Translations under genes and position numbers: made by a program
Assembly (NCBI RefSeq): GCF_000421585.1
Contig: NZ_ATXH01000010.1
Coordinates: 1-64,000 of the forward strand
Length of the DNA: 64,000 nt
Reading direction: 5' to 3'
From: Thermodesulfatator atlanticus DSM 21156
Lineage (GTDB): Bacteria > Desulfobacterota > Thermodesulfobacteria > Thermodesulfobacteriales > Thermodesulfatatoraceae
Part shown: in pieces, positions 1-8,887 of the stretch
Layout of the letters: each line of letters begins with the position of its first letter
Numbering within the stretch: the first letter of the stretch is position 1
Notes under the pieces: generated by a model
Databases searched by the model: none
What the model was told of the DNA's origin: nothing
Seen by the model: only the letters and a program-made list of their open reading frames with translations

Positions 1-150
1 GCTCACTGTGTTCGCTCGCAATGACTGACAAAAATAGTGCTTTCGATACCCATTCAATCCAAACCTCGACAACCTCTAAAACCTTTAGAACCTCTACAAA
101 CTCTTCTACCTGAGATTGCTTCGCTTCGCTCGCAAGACATTGATCAAGTG
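1..150 (-). repeat. TCATTGCGAGCGAAGC-type dispersed repeat, copy 1
   Basis: Read on the minus strand, this segment contains GCGAGCGAAGCGAAGCAATC, then a run of 9-bp units of the type GAGGTTCTA (about four imperfect units), then GGTTTGGATTGAATGGGTAT and a second TCATTGCGAGCGAAC block. The same order occurs on the plus strand at about 37004-37120, where the 9-bp run has only two units. It is non-coding and may continue beyond the window edge. Confidence 0.75.
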
Positions 151-187
151 TCGCATGTTTTACGCTCTTAGTAATAAAAATTCTTGG

Positions 188-229
188 GGATCCTTTTCTA
201 TTTTTTGTTTTGAAAAATAGAAACGGACC
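188..229. repeat. 43-bp palindromic repeat, copy overlapping a gene end
   Basis: Inverted repeat running from GGATCC to GGTCCG, with arms CTATTTTTT and AAAAATAG; one of the family described at 19044-19086. It covers the last codons and the stop codon of the histidine kinase gene on the minus strand. Confidence 0.75.
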
Positions 230-1055
230 TTAAGAAAAGGTGTTTTGCAGAGCTCTTTTCGTATATTAACGATATATAATAATTCTCACTCTTTTTAGTT
301 GCTATTTCAAGGCCAGCGCGGGCGGCAAACCTTTTCGCTAAATAAAGCCCCAGGCCTGTTCCTGGCGGGGGGTGGGAATCTCCAAGGTCATTTATTAATG
401 CAAGATATGAAATGCCCCTATACCTTCCTGCCCTTAACCAGATAAAACTTTTGCCGTAACGATAGGCGTTTTCCAATAAAAGAGCCATTACGAAACAGGC
501 CTCAGTTCTTTTAAAAAATTTGGGCTCCTTAAAAGAGCTCACTTTTATCGTTTTTTCACCAAAAACATGCGCATATTGCTGCCTACTTTCTTTTAAAAGA
601 GCCGATATAGTTACATTGTTTTCAAGATCTTTTCTTTCAAGAAAAGAATCAAGCACAACAAGTAGATGTCTTAAGTCATGCTCCATTAGGTTACATGAAC
701 GTATAAGGGTATTTATACTTTTAGAATGATACTTTTGCGAAAGAACATTTAAACCTAATTTTTGAGCTGATATAAAATTGCCAAAACGATGAGAAAGTGT
801 CTTAACCAAAAGGGATAAAAATTCTTCTTGGTCTTTTTTATATCGTTCGTAAATAGCAAACAGACGATAAAAGATATAGGAAACTGATATGGCAAGAAGT
901 GCTTCCCAAAGAAAAAAATATTTAGCAAAAGAAAAAATTTTGTTTCGATTCAAGGGATTTTCTAAAGCGTAATAAGAAAGCATAGCTAGAAAAAGAATGA
1001 CAAGTACCAGGAGAAAAACCAAAACAAATTGTCTAAAAATACTTTTTTCATTCAT
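198..1055 (-). CDS. membrane sensor histidine kinase
   Basis: A 285-residue inner-membrane histidine kinase. Two hydrophobic segments (about residues 9-29 and 42-65) flank a very short external loop, so there is no large sensor domain. The H-box follows with phospho-acceptor His in TLSHRFGNF (about residue 90). The ATPase domain shows an N-box (ENAYRYG), a degenerate G1 box (NDLGD) and a G2 box (GTGLGLYLAKR). No response regulator is adjacent inside the window; a partner could lie beyond the left edge. The last ten residues (after about LFLRS) and the stop codon are encoded by a copy of the dispersed palindrome, so the native C-terminus has probably been replaced. The signal sensed cannot be told from the sequence. 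Confidence 0.8.
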   Translation of the reverse strand: MNEKSIFRQFVLVFLLVLVILFLAMLSYYALENPLNRNKIFSFAKYFFLWEALLAISVSYIFYRLFAIYERYKKDQEEFLSLLVKTLSHRFGNFISAQKLGLNVLSQKYHSKSINTLIRSCNLMEHDLRHLLVVLDSFLERKDLENNVTISALLKESRQQYAHVFGEKTIKVSSFKEPKFFKRTEACFVMALLLENAYRYGKSFIWLRAGRYRGISYLALINDLGDSHPPPGTGLGLYLAKRFAARAGLEIATKKSENYYISLIYEKSSAKHLFLRSVSIFQNKK

Positions 1056-1164
1056 GATATAGAGCTACCCAAAATACAGAACACTTTTTGACATTATCGG
1101 AAAAAACATCAACTTCCTCTATCTCTCTCCCAGGTAAGAGGTGTTAAACGCCCGACATTGTTAG

Positions 1165-1198
1165 GGATCCGTTCTTTCCGAAAAACGGGAACGGATCC
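1165..1198. repeat. 43-bp palindromic repeat, shortened copy
   Basis: GGATCCGTTC at the left and GGGAACGGATCC at the right, with about nine bases of the left arm missing. The left side carries the flank CGCCCGACATTGTTAG, shared with several other copies. Confidence 0.75.
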
Positions 1199-1219
1199 CA
1201 GGTAATTTTGCAAAGGTCT

Positions 1220-2902
1220 CTAATAAACAAAAATTTGGGTGTCAGTTTCTTCTTGAGGCAGGCTTTTATGGGAGCGTTTGGGTATCAACAAAAATTCTAT
1301 TTTTTCAAGCAAAGGCCTGAGGGTTTCTCTCTGTAAGGCCGAAATGGTCACGGCATGGTAGCGGCGCTTTAATGTTTCTACTTCTTCTGGGGCCAGCAAA
1401 TCGATTTTGTTAAAAACAAGAAGCCTTGGCAAGTGATCAAGCCCCATTTCTTCGAATATGTTTTCAACCGCAGCAATCTGGTCTTCATAATATGGGTTTG
1501 AGGCATCCACCAAATGAAGAAGAAGATCTGCTTCAAAAAGCTCTTCAAGGGTGGCCCGGAAGGCGCGTTCTAAATCCTTGGGAAGATCACGAATAAATCC
1601 CACGGTGTCGGTAAAAATTGCAGGCGTGCCTCCTGGTAAGTGTAAACGGCGGCTTGCAGGGTCAAGCGTTGCAAAAAGTTTGTCTTCGGCAAAGAGATTG
1701 CTGCCGGTTAACTGGTTAAGAAGCGTGGTTTTTCCGGCATTGGTGTAGCCTACAATAGCCACCACAGGAAGTCCTTCCTTTTGACGACGTTTACGCCTGA
1801 GTTTGCGCTGAGAAGAGATGTTTTTGAGTTCGCGTTCCAGGCGGGCAATGCGATCTTTAATACGCCTGCGGTCTATTTCGAGTTTGGTTTCTCCAGGACC
1901 ACGGCCGCCAATGCCACCAGTGAGACGCGAAAAGGCGTCGTCTCGGCTGCGAAGTCTGGGAAGTAAATAACGAAGCTGGGCCATTTCTACCTGGATTTTA
2001 CCTTCGCGGCTTTTGGCCCGCTGGGCAAAAATATCAAGAATAAGCTGGGTGCGATCAATGACCCGCATCTCGGTAACTTCAGTTATAGAACGCATCTGGG
2101 AGGGAGTAAGTTCCTGGTCAAAGATTAAAAGATTGGCCGAAAGCTGCATGGCCCTGATAATCAATTCTGAAAGTTTACCCTTACCCATTAAATAACGTGG
2201 GTCTATTTTTTGTCGGCGTTGAATGATGCTATCAAGCACGGTAACACCTGCGCTTTCGGCAAGTTCTTTTAATTCAGAAAGGCTTTCTTGTGCTTCTCCT
2301 CGCGAACGCGTGGTAACACTAACAAGAATGGCTCTATCTTTGCGATCTCCAACTTCCTTAGCCGGGCGCAGGCGCTCAAGTTCGTCTTCCAGGGAATTAA
2401 TCAGTTCGAGAAAGTTTTCTTTTAGCACCCAGGGGAATTGAGGCTCAAGATAGCCAAAATGTTTGCCGCCCTCACCAGAAGGCAAAAGATGGGCAAGATA
2501 AATTTTTCCAGGGAAGCCGTCTTCTTTGACCATTTGTGCCCCAACAAGATCAAGGCGCAAAAAAGCAAGGTCAAGAAGGTCGTCCTGATCAAGGCCTTCG
2601 TGAGAAAGGTGAGTATGAATGAGACGAAGGCCCCTCAGTCTTCCTGTACTTTCACGAAACCGCGTCATCGCAGGGATTACAATGCGGCTATGATCACCTA
2701 CAATGACAAACTCAATCTCACCACGCCGATTAATTAGAAGACCAATTTGTCTGTTGAGTTCCTGCGAAATGGAAGAAATTTCTTTGGCAAGTTCATGAGA
2801 AAAGATTTGACTTGGGTTTAACCTTCTCCGGTATAGGCGTTCTAATTTTCTTATTTGGCTGGGTTTGAGTCCGCTTGTATTCCCGTAAATAGTTTTACTC
2901 AT
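1220..2902 (-). CDS. hflX: GTPase HflX
   Basis: Ribosome-associated GTPase of the HflX family, which splits or rescues stalled 70S ribosomes. At 560 residues it is longer than the E. coli protein (426) because of an N-terminal extension of roughly 190 residues, common in this lineage. The HflX core begins near VSVTTRSRGEAQESL, with the glycine-rich GGIGGRGPGETKLE segment and a coiled linker. The G domain has GYTNAGKTTLLNQ (G1), DTVGFIRDLP (G3) and NKID (G4). It is transcribed alone; the upstream Shine-Dalgarno signal is weak. Identity is secure from motifs; the role of the extension is not known from the sequence. Confidence 0.95.
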   Translation of the reverse strand: MSKTIYGNTSGLKPSQIRKLERLYRRRLNPSQIFSHELAKEISSISQELNRQIGLLINRRGEIEFVIVGDHSRIVIPAMTRFRESTGRLRGLRLIHTHLSHEGLDQDDLLDLAFLRLDLVGAQMVKEDGFPGKIYLAHLLPSGEGGKHFGYLEPQFPWVLKENFLELINSLEDELERLRPAKEVGDRKDRAILVSVTTRSRGEAQESLSELKELAESAGVTVLDSIIQRRQKIDPRYLMGKGKLSELIIRAMQLSANLLIFDQELTPSQMRSITEVTEMRVIDRTQLILDIFAQRAKSREGKIQVEMAQLRYLLPRLRSRDDAFSRLTGGIGGRGPGETKLEIDRRRIKDRIARLERELKNISSQRKLRRKRRQKEGLPVVAIVGYTNAGKTTLLNQLTGSNLFAEDKLFATLDPASRRLHLPGGTPAIFTDTVGFIRDLPKDLERAFRATLEELFEADLLLHLVDASNPYYEDQIAAVENIFEEMGLDHLPRLLVFNKIDLLAPEEVETLKRRYHAVTISALQRETLRPLLEKIEFLLIPKRSHKSLPQEETDTQIFVY

Positions 2903-3062
2903 AATGTCTATTTAATTTTTCTTAGGATCCTTTCCCGTAAAATTTCACGTTTTTTTGTGCGCAATCGCTATCGCAATCAATATAACACAAATTTTGCCAA
3001 AAATTAAAATTTGCGGGAATTTTTGAGGTTTTGTAACAGTCGGAGAAATATTTTTGAAAAAT

Positions 3063-3263
3063 TTATTCCTCGGTGACGGTTTGTTTGATGGTTTTAAAGA
3101 CTTGTTTGAACACTTCATCAAAAGAGGCTGGGGAGCAACGCCCCATCTCAATGAACTTCACGACGATTTCTTTGGTGGTTTTAAGGACAACTTCGTTTTC
3201 CGGGCTAAGCCGGGAAATTTTTTGGTCTCGAGGGATATTTTTAATCAATTCTGGCCGCGCCAT
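3063..3263 (-). CDS. small conserved hypothetical protein (66 aa)
   Basis: A 66-residue charged protein starting MARPELIKNIPRDQKISR. The ATG at 3263 is preceded by AAGGA at suitable spacing. The longer frame reaching 3335 would read through the tRNA-Ala gene and is rejected. Its start lies 12 bases downstream of the tRNA 3' end, so it may be cotranscribed with it. There is no signal peptide or membrane segment, and one internal cysteine (GRCSP). I do not recognise a characterised family, and the function is unknown. Confidence 0.65.
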   Translation of the reverse strand: MARPELIKNIPRDQKISRLSPENEVVLKTTKEIVVKFIEMGRCSPASFDEVFKQVFKTIKQTVTEE

Positions 3264-3274
3264 TTTTAATTCCT

Positions 3275-3350
3275 TGGTGGAGCCGGAGGGACTCGAACCC
3301 TCGACCTCGTGAATGCCATTCACGCGCTCTCCCAACTGAGCTACGGCCCC
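3275..3350 (-). tRNA. tRNA-Ala (GGC)
   Basis: A 76-nt cloverleaf on the minus strand. The acceptor GGGGCCG pairs with CGGCTCC and includes the G3-U70 wobble that defines alanine tRNAs. The D-arm contains TAGCTCAGTTGGGAGAGC. The anticodon stem is CGTGA/TCACG with loop ATGGCAT (anticodon GGC), and the T-arm contains GGTTCGAGTCC. CCA is encoded. Confidence 0.97.
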
Positions 3351-3446
3351 ACAAGCAAGCTTCTTAGAAATTAACGTGCGGGATTATTTCTGTCAACCCA
3401 GTTATACTACAGGAAGCATTTCTTTGTCGAAAATACTTTCAGGTGA

Positions 3447-3478
3447 CCGTCCCGTTTTTCGTTTCGAAAAAAGGAAAC
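3447..3478. repeat. degenerate copy of the 43-bp palindrome
   Basis: CCGTCCCGTTTTTCG, TTT, CGAAAAAAGGAAAC: the central arms of the family are preserved and the outer GGATCC ends are lost. It lies between the tRNA and the Rrf2 gene end. Confidence 0.5.
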
Positions 3479-3518
3479 AACTGCTCAACAATCGGGCGTT
3501 TAACATCCCCAGTAATAT

Positions 3519-3983
3519 TTAGCTCGTTTGTTTTTCATCTAACGGGCATCTTTTGTCTGGAAACTTCTTGGCTTCTTCTAGGCTTTTTTTTAAAAGATCC
3601 GCAAGTGTTATCTTGCTTAAGCATTTTTCTATAGCTTCAGTTACCATATACCAAACATCTCTAGTAGGACAGACTTCGCTTCTTTCGCAAATTTCAGGCT
3701 GTACCACACAAGGAGTAATCCCTTCTGAGCCTTCAAGAACTGAGACAATTTCCCAGATTGTTATTTCGCCCGGGGGTTTGTTGAGCATGTGCCCCCCTTT
3801 GGGGCCACGGATGCTCTTAATAAGCCCGGCCTTTTTCAAAGGGATGATTAGTTGTTCCAAATATTTGACAGATAAATTTTGTCTTCTTGAGATTTCTCCT
3901 ATCTGTAAAGGACCTTTTTCGTAATTAGCTGCAAGTTCAAGCATCATCCTGGTTCCATAGCGGCTGCGCGTGGTAATCCTCAT
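3519..3983 (-). CDS. Rrf2-family transcriptional regulator
   Basis: A 154-residue winged-helix regulator of the Rrf2/IscR family, starting MRITTRSRYGTRMMLEL. The recognition helix region SRRQNLSVKYLEQLI is followed by a wing (SIRGPKGGHML). Three cysteines, C92, C99 and C105, sit in the usual cluster-binding loop, so an Fe-S cofactor and redox, iron-sulfur or NO sensing are likely. Its gene is divergent from the GAF-kinase gene at 4118, with an AT-rich 134-bp region between them that contains a TATAAT at 4029-4034 usable on the plus strand and may be the operator. AAGGAG precedes the start. The regulated genes cannot be read from the sequence. Confidence 0.88.
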   Translation of the reverse strand: MRITTRSRYGTRMMLELAANYEKGPLQIGEISRRQNLSVKYLEQLIIPLKKAGLIKSIRGPKGGHMLNKPPGEITIWEIVSVLEGSEGITPCVVQPEICERSEVCPTRDVWYMVTEAIEKCLSKITLADLLKKSLEEAKKFPDKRCPLDEKQTS

Positions 3984-4117
3984 CTTCAGCTCCTTTTATC
4001 TTTTTGTTTTGTTGAATTAAATTCATCGTATAATATATTTTCTTAGTCAACAAAGATTTGGGATGATAATCTCTTTAAATTTTGGAAAATTTAAAATTTT
4101 TGCATTAAATTTAAGAC

Positions 4118-5482
4118 ATGGACATCGGTTTAAAAATTATCGCCCAGCGTATTGAGACTAAAAAGAAGCAATATCAGGAATATAATTTTTCTCGTGAACA
4201 GTTAAACGCCCTCTGGGCCTTTTTTGATCTTGCTCAGGAATTCGCTTCACTTAAAAACTTTTATCGCATAAGTGTCCTTATTCCCAAAAGATTCTTCAAT
4301 TATAGCACTACCCTTTATTTGATAAATGAAAACCACAGAATTGAAAAAGTCTCAGATAGTGACAAAGGGCTTTTCGATCCACCGGTAGAAGTTTCTCTTG
4401 CAATCTCAGAAAATTACTTCCAAAAAAACGGCAGTCATTTTTTTCCTTTCAAAGGTAACCGCAAACTTTTTGAACTAATCGCTGTTCACCCAAAACAAAA
4501 AGAACTTCTTGGTCTTTTAGAAGTAAGAGCTCCTCATGAAATGTCTGATCAGGAAAAGTTTTTTTTACAGAAGTATGCCAATCGTATCGGCTACAATTTG
4601 CATATTAAGTTAGTTATTGCTCATATTCTGGAGCATATTCGCTTTGTTAACGAGTTGGTTGCTGATATTGAACACAATGTAATTACCCCAAACATATATT
4701 ATCGCTATCTTTTTAAACAATTAAAGAAAAAGATAGCCTTAGTGAAGGAATTGAGTGAAAACATTGACGAAAACAAGGATTTTTATCCAGGCAAGATTAA
4801 AAGTGCCCTTGAGTACCTTTATAACGAGCTTTTAAATAATTACCAACAAATAGAAAAACATTACGAAAACACAAGTCTTTTTCTGGAAAGCCTTTTAAGA
4901 AGGGAACATTTTCAAACTGGGCGTTTTGTACTCAGGCGAAGGCCTTGCCGTTTTGCCAAAGAAGTCATCGAGACCCAGCTTGAACGTTACCGCAAACGTT
5001 TTGAACAAGCCGGTATAACTATTGACAATCGTCTGGGCGGTGTTCCTGAAGATGAAGAATTTGTGCTGGCGGTGGATGTAGGCCTTCTTTCGCAGGTCTA
5101 TGCCAATCTTTTTAGCAATGCTCTCAAATACACCCAGGAAGTAACCAACGAAAAGGGTGAAAAGGTTAAATTTATTTCTTTTGGTAGAGAAATTTTGCCC
5201 AATTATTTTGGACCTGGCCGGGATGGTATCAAATTCAACGTCTTTAGCACGGGTCCTCAGTTAAATCCCGATGAGGCTGCCAAGCTCTTTGAAGAAGGCT
5301 GGCGCGGGAACAACACTAACGGCCAGCCTGGTTCAGGAAGAGGGCTTTACTTTGTACGCAAGGTCATTGAACTCCACGGCGGAGTAGTTGGCTACGAACC
5401 AACCCCCTTAGGAAACAATTTTTATTTCATTTTACCCCTTAAAGAGTCTCCCCAGCTGGATAAAACTCAAAAACCTCATTGA
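4118..5482 (+). CDS. GAF-domain sensor histidine kinase, divergent catalytic motifs
   Basis: A 454-residue soluble sensor kinase with no transmembrane segment. Residues about 25-165 resemble a GAF domain (ending EKFFLQKYANRIGYNLHI). The candidate phospho-acceptor is the His in VADIEHNVITPN, and a helical dimerisation region follows. The ATPase domain has an N-box (NLFSNALKYT) and a G2 box (GSGRGLYFVRKV), but the G1 box is altered (VFSTGPQL instead of D-x-G-x-G). There is no clear Shine-Dalgarno before the ATG. The gene is 49 bp upstream of slyD in the same direction and divergent from the Rrf2 gene. No receiver domain or adjacent response regulator is seen. The altered G1 box leaves kinase activity uncertain. 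Confidence 0.75.
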   Translation: MDIGLKIIAQRIETKKKQYQEYNFSREQLNALWAFFDLAQEFASLKNFYRISVLIPKRFFNYSTTLYLINENHRIEKVSDSDKGLFDPPVEVSLAISENYFQKNGSHFFPFKGNRKLFELIAVHPKQKELLGLLEVRAPHEMSDQEKFFLQKYANRIGYNLHIKLVIAHILEHIRFVNELVADIEHNVITPNIYYRYLFKQLKKKIALVKELSENIDENKDFYPGKIKSALEYLYNELLNNYQQIEKHYENTSLFLESLLRREHFQTGRFVLRRRPCRFAKEVIETQLERYRKRFEQAGITIDNRLGGVPEDEEFVLAVDVGLLSQVYANLFSNALKYTQEVTNEKGEKVKFISFGREILPNYFGPGRDGIKFNVFSTGPQLNPDEAAKLFEEGWRGNNTNGQPGSGRGLYFVRKVIELHGGVVGYEPTPLGNNFYFILPLKESPQLDKTQKPH

Positions 5483-5531
5483 CTACCCGCCTGGTAGCAT
5501 TATTTTCGAAAAAGGCAAAGGGGGGGAACCT

Positions 5532-6011
5532 GTGCAAGAAAAAATGGAAAAACCTGTTATTGAACCAGGCGATGAAATACTTATTCGCTACCAGGTCTTT
5601 GCTGACAAAGATGTAGTGGACGCTTCGTCTAAGCCTATCAAAATAAAAGTCGGCACAGGAAAGTTTATGCCGGTGGTGGAAGAGGCCCTTATCGGGCGGA
5701 GCCCTGGGGAGCACGTTACCATCTGGGTTGCCCCTGAAGAGCACTACGGAAAATATGACCCTAAAAAACTTCAGCTTGTGCCAGCAGAAAAGATCCCTGA
5801 AGGCTTAAGCCCAGGGGCAATTGTTAAGATTCAAGATGAATACGGGGTTATCCATCCTGCTATCCTTAAAAAAGTAGAAGAAGGGCTTGCTGTGGTAGAT
5901 TTCAACCATCCTTTAGCAGGTAAACATCTGCGTTTTGAAGTAGATATCCTTGAAGTGAAAAAGCCCGAAAAAAGACACGAACTTAACGAAGCCCAAGAAG
6001 AGGAGGTCTGA
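5532..6011 (+). CDS. slyD: FKBP-type peptidyl-prolyl isomerase, SlyD-like
   Basis: A 159-residue SlyD-like prolyl isomerase and chaperone. The FKBP part begins GDEILIRYQVFADKDVVDAS, and the insert-in-flap domain lies at about residues 75-125 (EEHYGKYDPKKLQLVP to IQDEYGVIHPAI). The FKBP fold then closes with FNHPLAGKHLRFEVDILEV. The C-terminus is acidic rather than the His-rich metal-binding tail of E. coli SlyD. The GTG start at 5532 follows a GGGGGG tract at good spacing; an ATG at 5544 is the alternative. It leads an apparent operon with the phosphoglycerate mutase gene, which starts one base after the stop. Confidence 0.88.
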   Translation: MQEKMEKPVIEPGDEILIRYQVFADKDVVDASSKPIKIKVGTGKFMPVVEEALIGRSPGEHVTIWVAPEEHYGKYDPKKLQLVPAEKIPEGLSPGAIVKIQDEYGVIHPAILKKVEEGLAVVDFNHPLAGKHLRFEVDILEVKKPEKRHELNEAQEEEV

Positions 6012-6012
6012 T

Positions 6013-7239
6013 ATGAAATATATTTTGCTTGTAGGTGACGGCATGGGAGATTTTCCCCTTAAAGAGCTTGATGGAAAAACTCCCCTTGAGGCAGCGCTTA
6101 CTCCGGGGATGGATTTCATAGCCCAGCACGGCGATCTCGGGCTTATCCAAACCGTGCCTCCTGGAATGGAACCTGGAAGTGACGTAGCTAATATGTCTCT
6201 TCTTGGGTATCGCCCGGAGTTTCAATATACCGGAAGAGGCCCTATTGAGGCTGCAAGCTTGGGACTTAGCCTGCGCCCTGAAGACGTAGCCTTTCGGTGC
6301 AATCTGGTAACCATAAAAAAGATAGAAAACCGCTACGTCATGTACGACTACAGCGCAGGGCATATCTCCACCGAAGAGGCCAAAACTCTCATAAATGATT
6401 TAAACGAACACCTTGCTAGTGATAAACTTTTCCTTCATCCTGGAAAGAGCTACCGACAAATCTTGGTCTGGCGCGGGGGGCCAGAAGGCATTAAAACGTA
6501 TCCGCCCCACGATCTCCTTGGCAGAGATATTTATGAAGCCTGGCTTGTCTATGAAAACGAACCCATTTTAAGGGACTTTCTGCTAAAGGCCATGGCTTTT
6601 CTCGAAAAACATCCCATAAATCTAAAACGAAAAGAAGAAGGGAAACTCCCAGCCAATGCCCTCTGGCCCTGGGGGCAAGGGAGAATGCCAAAGCTTGAAC
6701 CTTTTGAAGAAAAATGGGGCTTAAAAGGAGCGGTGGTAGCCGCGGTTGATCTTATCCGAGGACTAGGAGTGCTTGCGGGGTTTAAAATTATCGATGTCCC
6801 AGGGGCTACGGGATATCTTGACACAAACTATGAAGGCAAGGCCATGGCTGCTATTGAAGCCTTAAAAGAAGGCGCTGACTTTGTATTTTTACATGTTGAA
6901 GCCCCAGATGAAGCAAGCCATGAGGGCTCTCTTGACCTAAAGCTCAAAGCCATCCAGGATTTTGACCGCTACGTGGTAAGAACCGTGCTGGAAGAAGCCA
7001 CGGCACAACTAGGAGAGCATCGTCTCATGGTAGTGACGGATCATTACACACCCATTTCATTGCGCACCCATGCTTCTAAGCCGGTACCCTTTGCTATTTA
7101 CGATTCTCGTGACCCGCAGGTAAAACGCACCGGGGGTTATAACGAAAAAAGCGCCGCTGAGACCGGGCTCTTTTTTAAGACTGGGGAGAAGCTTTTGAGC
7201 CATTTTCTGCAGCGTGAGCCTAATTTGCCTGAGGAATAA
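6013..7239 (+). CDS. apgM: 2,3-bisphosphoglycerate-independent phosphoglycerate mutase, archaeal type
   Basis: A 408-residue cofactor-independent phosphoglycerate mutase of the ApgM family (alkaline-phosphatase superfamily), interconverting 3- and 2-phosphoglycerate. Metal-binding VGDGMGD lies at the N-terminus, the probable catalytic serine is in [14 protein letters not shown] (about residue 57), and the typical [12 protein letters not shown] and [20 protein letters not shown] segments are present, the latter supplying metal-binding Asp/His. The gene overlaps nadB by one base (TAATG). A second, more divergent family member is at 19718-21022, so one of the two may do something else. This copy keeps the more standard motifs. 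Confidence 0.92.
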   Translation: MKYILLVGDGMGDFPLKELDGKTPLEAALTPGMDFIAQHGDLGLIQTVPPGMEPGSDVANMSLLGYRPEFQYTGRGPIEAASLGLSLRPEDVAFRCNLVTIKKIENRYVMYDYSAGHISTEEAKTLINDLNEHLASDKLFLHPGKSYRQILVWRGGPEGIKTYPPHDLLGRDIYEAWLVYENEPILRDFLLKAMAFLEKHPINLKRKEEGKLPANALWPWGQGRMPKLEPFEEKWGLKGAVVAAVDLIRGLGVLAGFKIIDVPGATGYLDTNYEGKAMAAIEALKEGADFVFLHVEAPDEASHEGSLDLKLKAIQDFDRYVVRTVLEEATAQLGEHRLMVVTDHYTPISLRTHASKPVPFAIYDSRDPQVKRTGGYNEKSAAETGLFFKTGEKLLSHFLQREPNLPEE

Positions 7240-8873
7240 TGGCTATTCACACGGATTTTTTGGTAATAGGCTCTGGCATTGCGGGATTGAGCTTTGCCTT
7301 AAAAGTTGCTGAGCTCGGCAAAGTCACCATCATTACCAAAAAACGTGCCCAGGATGCCAATACCACCCTTGCCCAGGGTGGTATTGCGTGCGTGCTTGCG
7401 GAAGACGATTCTTTTGAACTCCATATTGAAGACACCCTTCGGGTTGGTGATGGCCTTTCCCGCAGGGAAATCGTCTCTCTGGTGGTTTGCCAGGCCCCTG
7501 AGCGTATTAAAGAACTTCTCGATCTAGGGGTTCCTTTTACTAGAGACCCCGAAGACCCTACCCGCCTGCACCTTACCCTTGAAGGTGGCCATAGCAGGCG
7601 GCGTATTATCCACGTAGAAGATCACACCGGCCGAGAGGTTGAAAACGTTTTATTGGCACACGTGCGTGCCCATCCTAATATTGAAATTTTAGAAAATCAC
7701 CTAGCAGTTGATCTGATTACCCTTTGCAAGGTTTATCGCGGTTGCCCGCGAGAAGTCCTGGGGCATGAACGTTGCCTTGGAGCCTACGTCTTAGATGAAA
7801 ATACAGGTGTAATCGAGACCTTTCTTGCCAAGATAACAGTTTTGGCCACAGGGGGTGCAGGTAAGGTTTACCTTTACACCAGCAACGCAGACGTTGCTTC
7901 AGGAGACGGGATCGCCCTTGCCTATCGGGCTGGTTGCAGGGTGGCAAACCTTGAATTTGTGCAATTTCATCCCACCTGTCTTTATCACCCCAAGGCCAAA
8001 AATTTTCTTATTTCTGAGGCCCTGCGTGGCGAAGGAGCCATCCTGCTAGACCCTTTTGGCAAGCCCTTTATGCATAAATATGATCCTAAGCGCAAGGAGC
8101 TTGCCCCACGAGATATCGTTGCCCGTGCCATAGATTTTGAACTGAAAAAGACCGGAAAAGAATGCGTTTATCTCGACATTTCCCATAAACCCAAAGATTT
8201 TATCATCAAGCGATTCCCTTACATTTACGAAACTTGCCTTAAATTTGGGATAGACATTACCAAAGAACCCATCCCTGTGGTTCCAGCAGCCCATTATTTT
8301 TGTGGCGGGGTGGTAACAGACCGCTTCGGCCTAACTGACATAAAAGGTCTTTATGCTCTGGGTGAATGCACGTGTACGGGATTTCACGGAGCAAACCGCT
8401 TAGCTTCTAATTCCTTGCTTGAGGGGCTTGCTTTTGCCCATCAGGCTGCGGTTCACGTAAAAAAAGAATGGCCCTATTTTAAAGATTTTGAGCCGCCAGA
8501 AGTCCCTTCCTGGGATCCAGGTGGTGCGGTTGATATGGAAGAAAAAGTGCTTATCTCACATAACTGGGATGCCATCAGAAGGCTCATGTGGAACTATGTT
8601 GGCATTGTGCGCACAGAGCAGCGTCTAAGACTTGCACAGAAGCGACTCAAAGCCATTTTAGAAGAAATAGAAGCCCATTACTGGGCTTATATCCTCACTT
8701 CTGATTTCATCGAACTGCGCAATTTAGCCCACGTGGCCAATTTGGTGATTGAATGCGCGCTAAGACGAAAAGAAAGCAGGGGAACCCACTTCATGGTGGA
8801 ATATCCCGAAAAAAACGACGCCTTATTCCGCAAAGATACTGTTCTTTGGCGTGCCCGCGAAATAGTCTCATAG
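7239..8873 (+). CDS. nadB: L-aspartate oxidase
   Basis: A 544-residue FAD enzyme that converts L-aspartate to iminoaspartate for quinolinate and NAD synthesis; under anaerobiosis fumarate is the usual acceptor. The FAD-binding motif is [17 protein letters not shown], followed by [11 protein letters not shown], the active-site region [10 protein letters not shown] and [14 protein letters not shown], and the C-terminal FAD contact [14 protein letters not shown]. Length is normal for NadB. It overlaps apgM by one base, with the zinc-type binding protein gene 14 bp downstream. nadA and nadC are not in the window. Confidence 0.95.
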   Translation: MAIHTDFLVIGSGIAGLSFALKVAELGKVTIITKKRAQDANTTLAQGGIACVLAEDDSFELHIEDTLRVGDGLSRREIVSLVVCQAPERIKELLDLGVPFTRDPEDPTRLHLTLEGGHSRRRIIHVEDHTGREVENVLLAHVRAHPNIEILENHLAVDLITLCKVYRGCPREVLGHERCLGAYVLDENTGVIETFLAKITVLATGGAGKVYLYTSNADVASGDGIALAYRAGCRVANLEFVQFHPTCLYHPKAKNFLISEALRGEGAILLDPFGKPFMHKYDPKRKELAPRDIVARAIDFELKKTGKECVYLDISHKPKDFIIKRFPYIYETCLKFGIDITKEPIPVVPAAHYFCGGVVTDRFGLTDIKGLYALGECTCTGFHGANRLASNSLLEGLAFAHQAAVHVKKEWPYFKDFEPPEVPSWDPGGAVDMEEKVLISHNWDAIRRLMWNYVGIVRTEQRLRLAQKRLKAILEEIEAHYWAYILTSDFIELRNLAHVANLVIECALRRKESRGTHFMVEYPEKNDALFRKDTVLWRAREIVS

Positions 8874-8887
8874 GTGAGGTTTTAGCC

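Noticed and set aside
3264-3335. N-terminal extension of the small protein at 3063-3263
   Set aside because: The extension lies in the tRNA-Ala gene; the internal ATG has its own AAGGA.
7247-7435. Antisense open frames within nadB and other long genes
   Set aside because: They are shadows of real genes with no start signals or protein-like composition.
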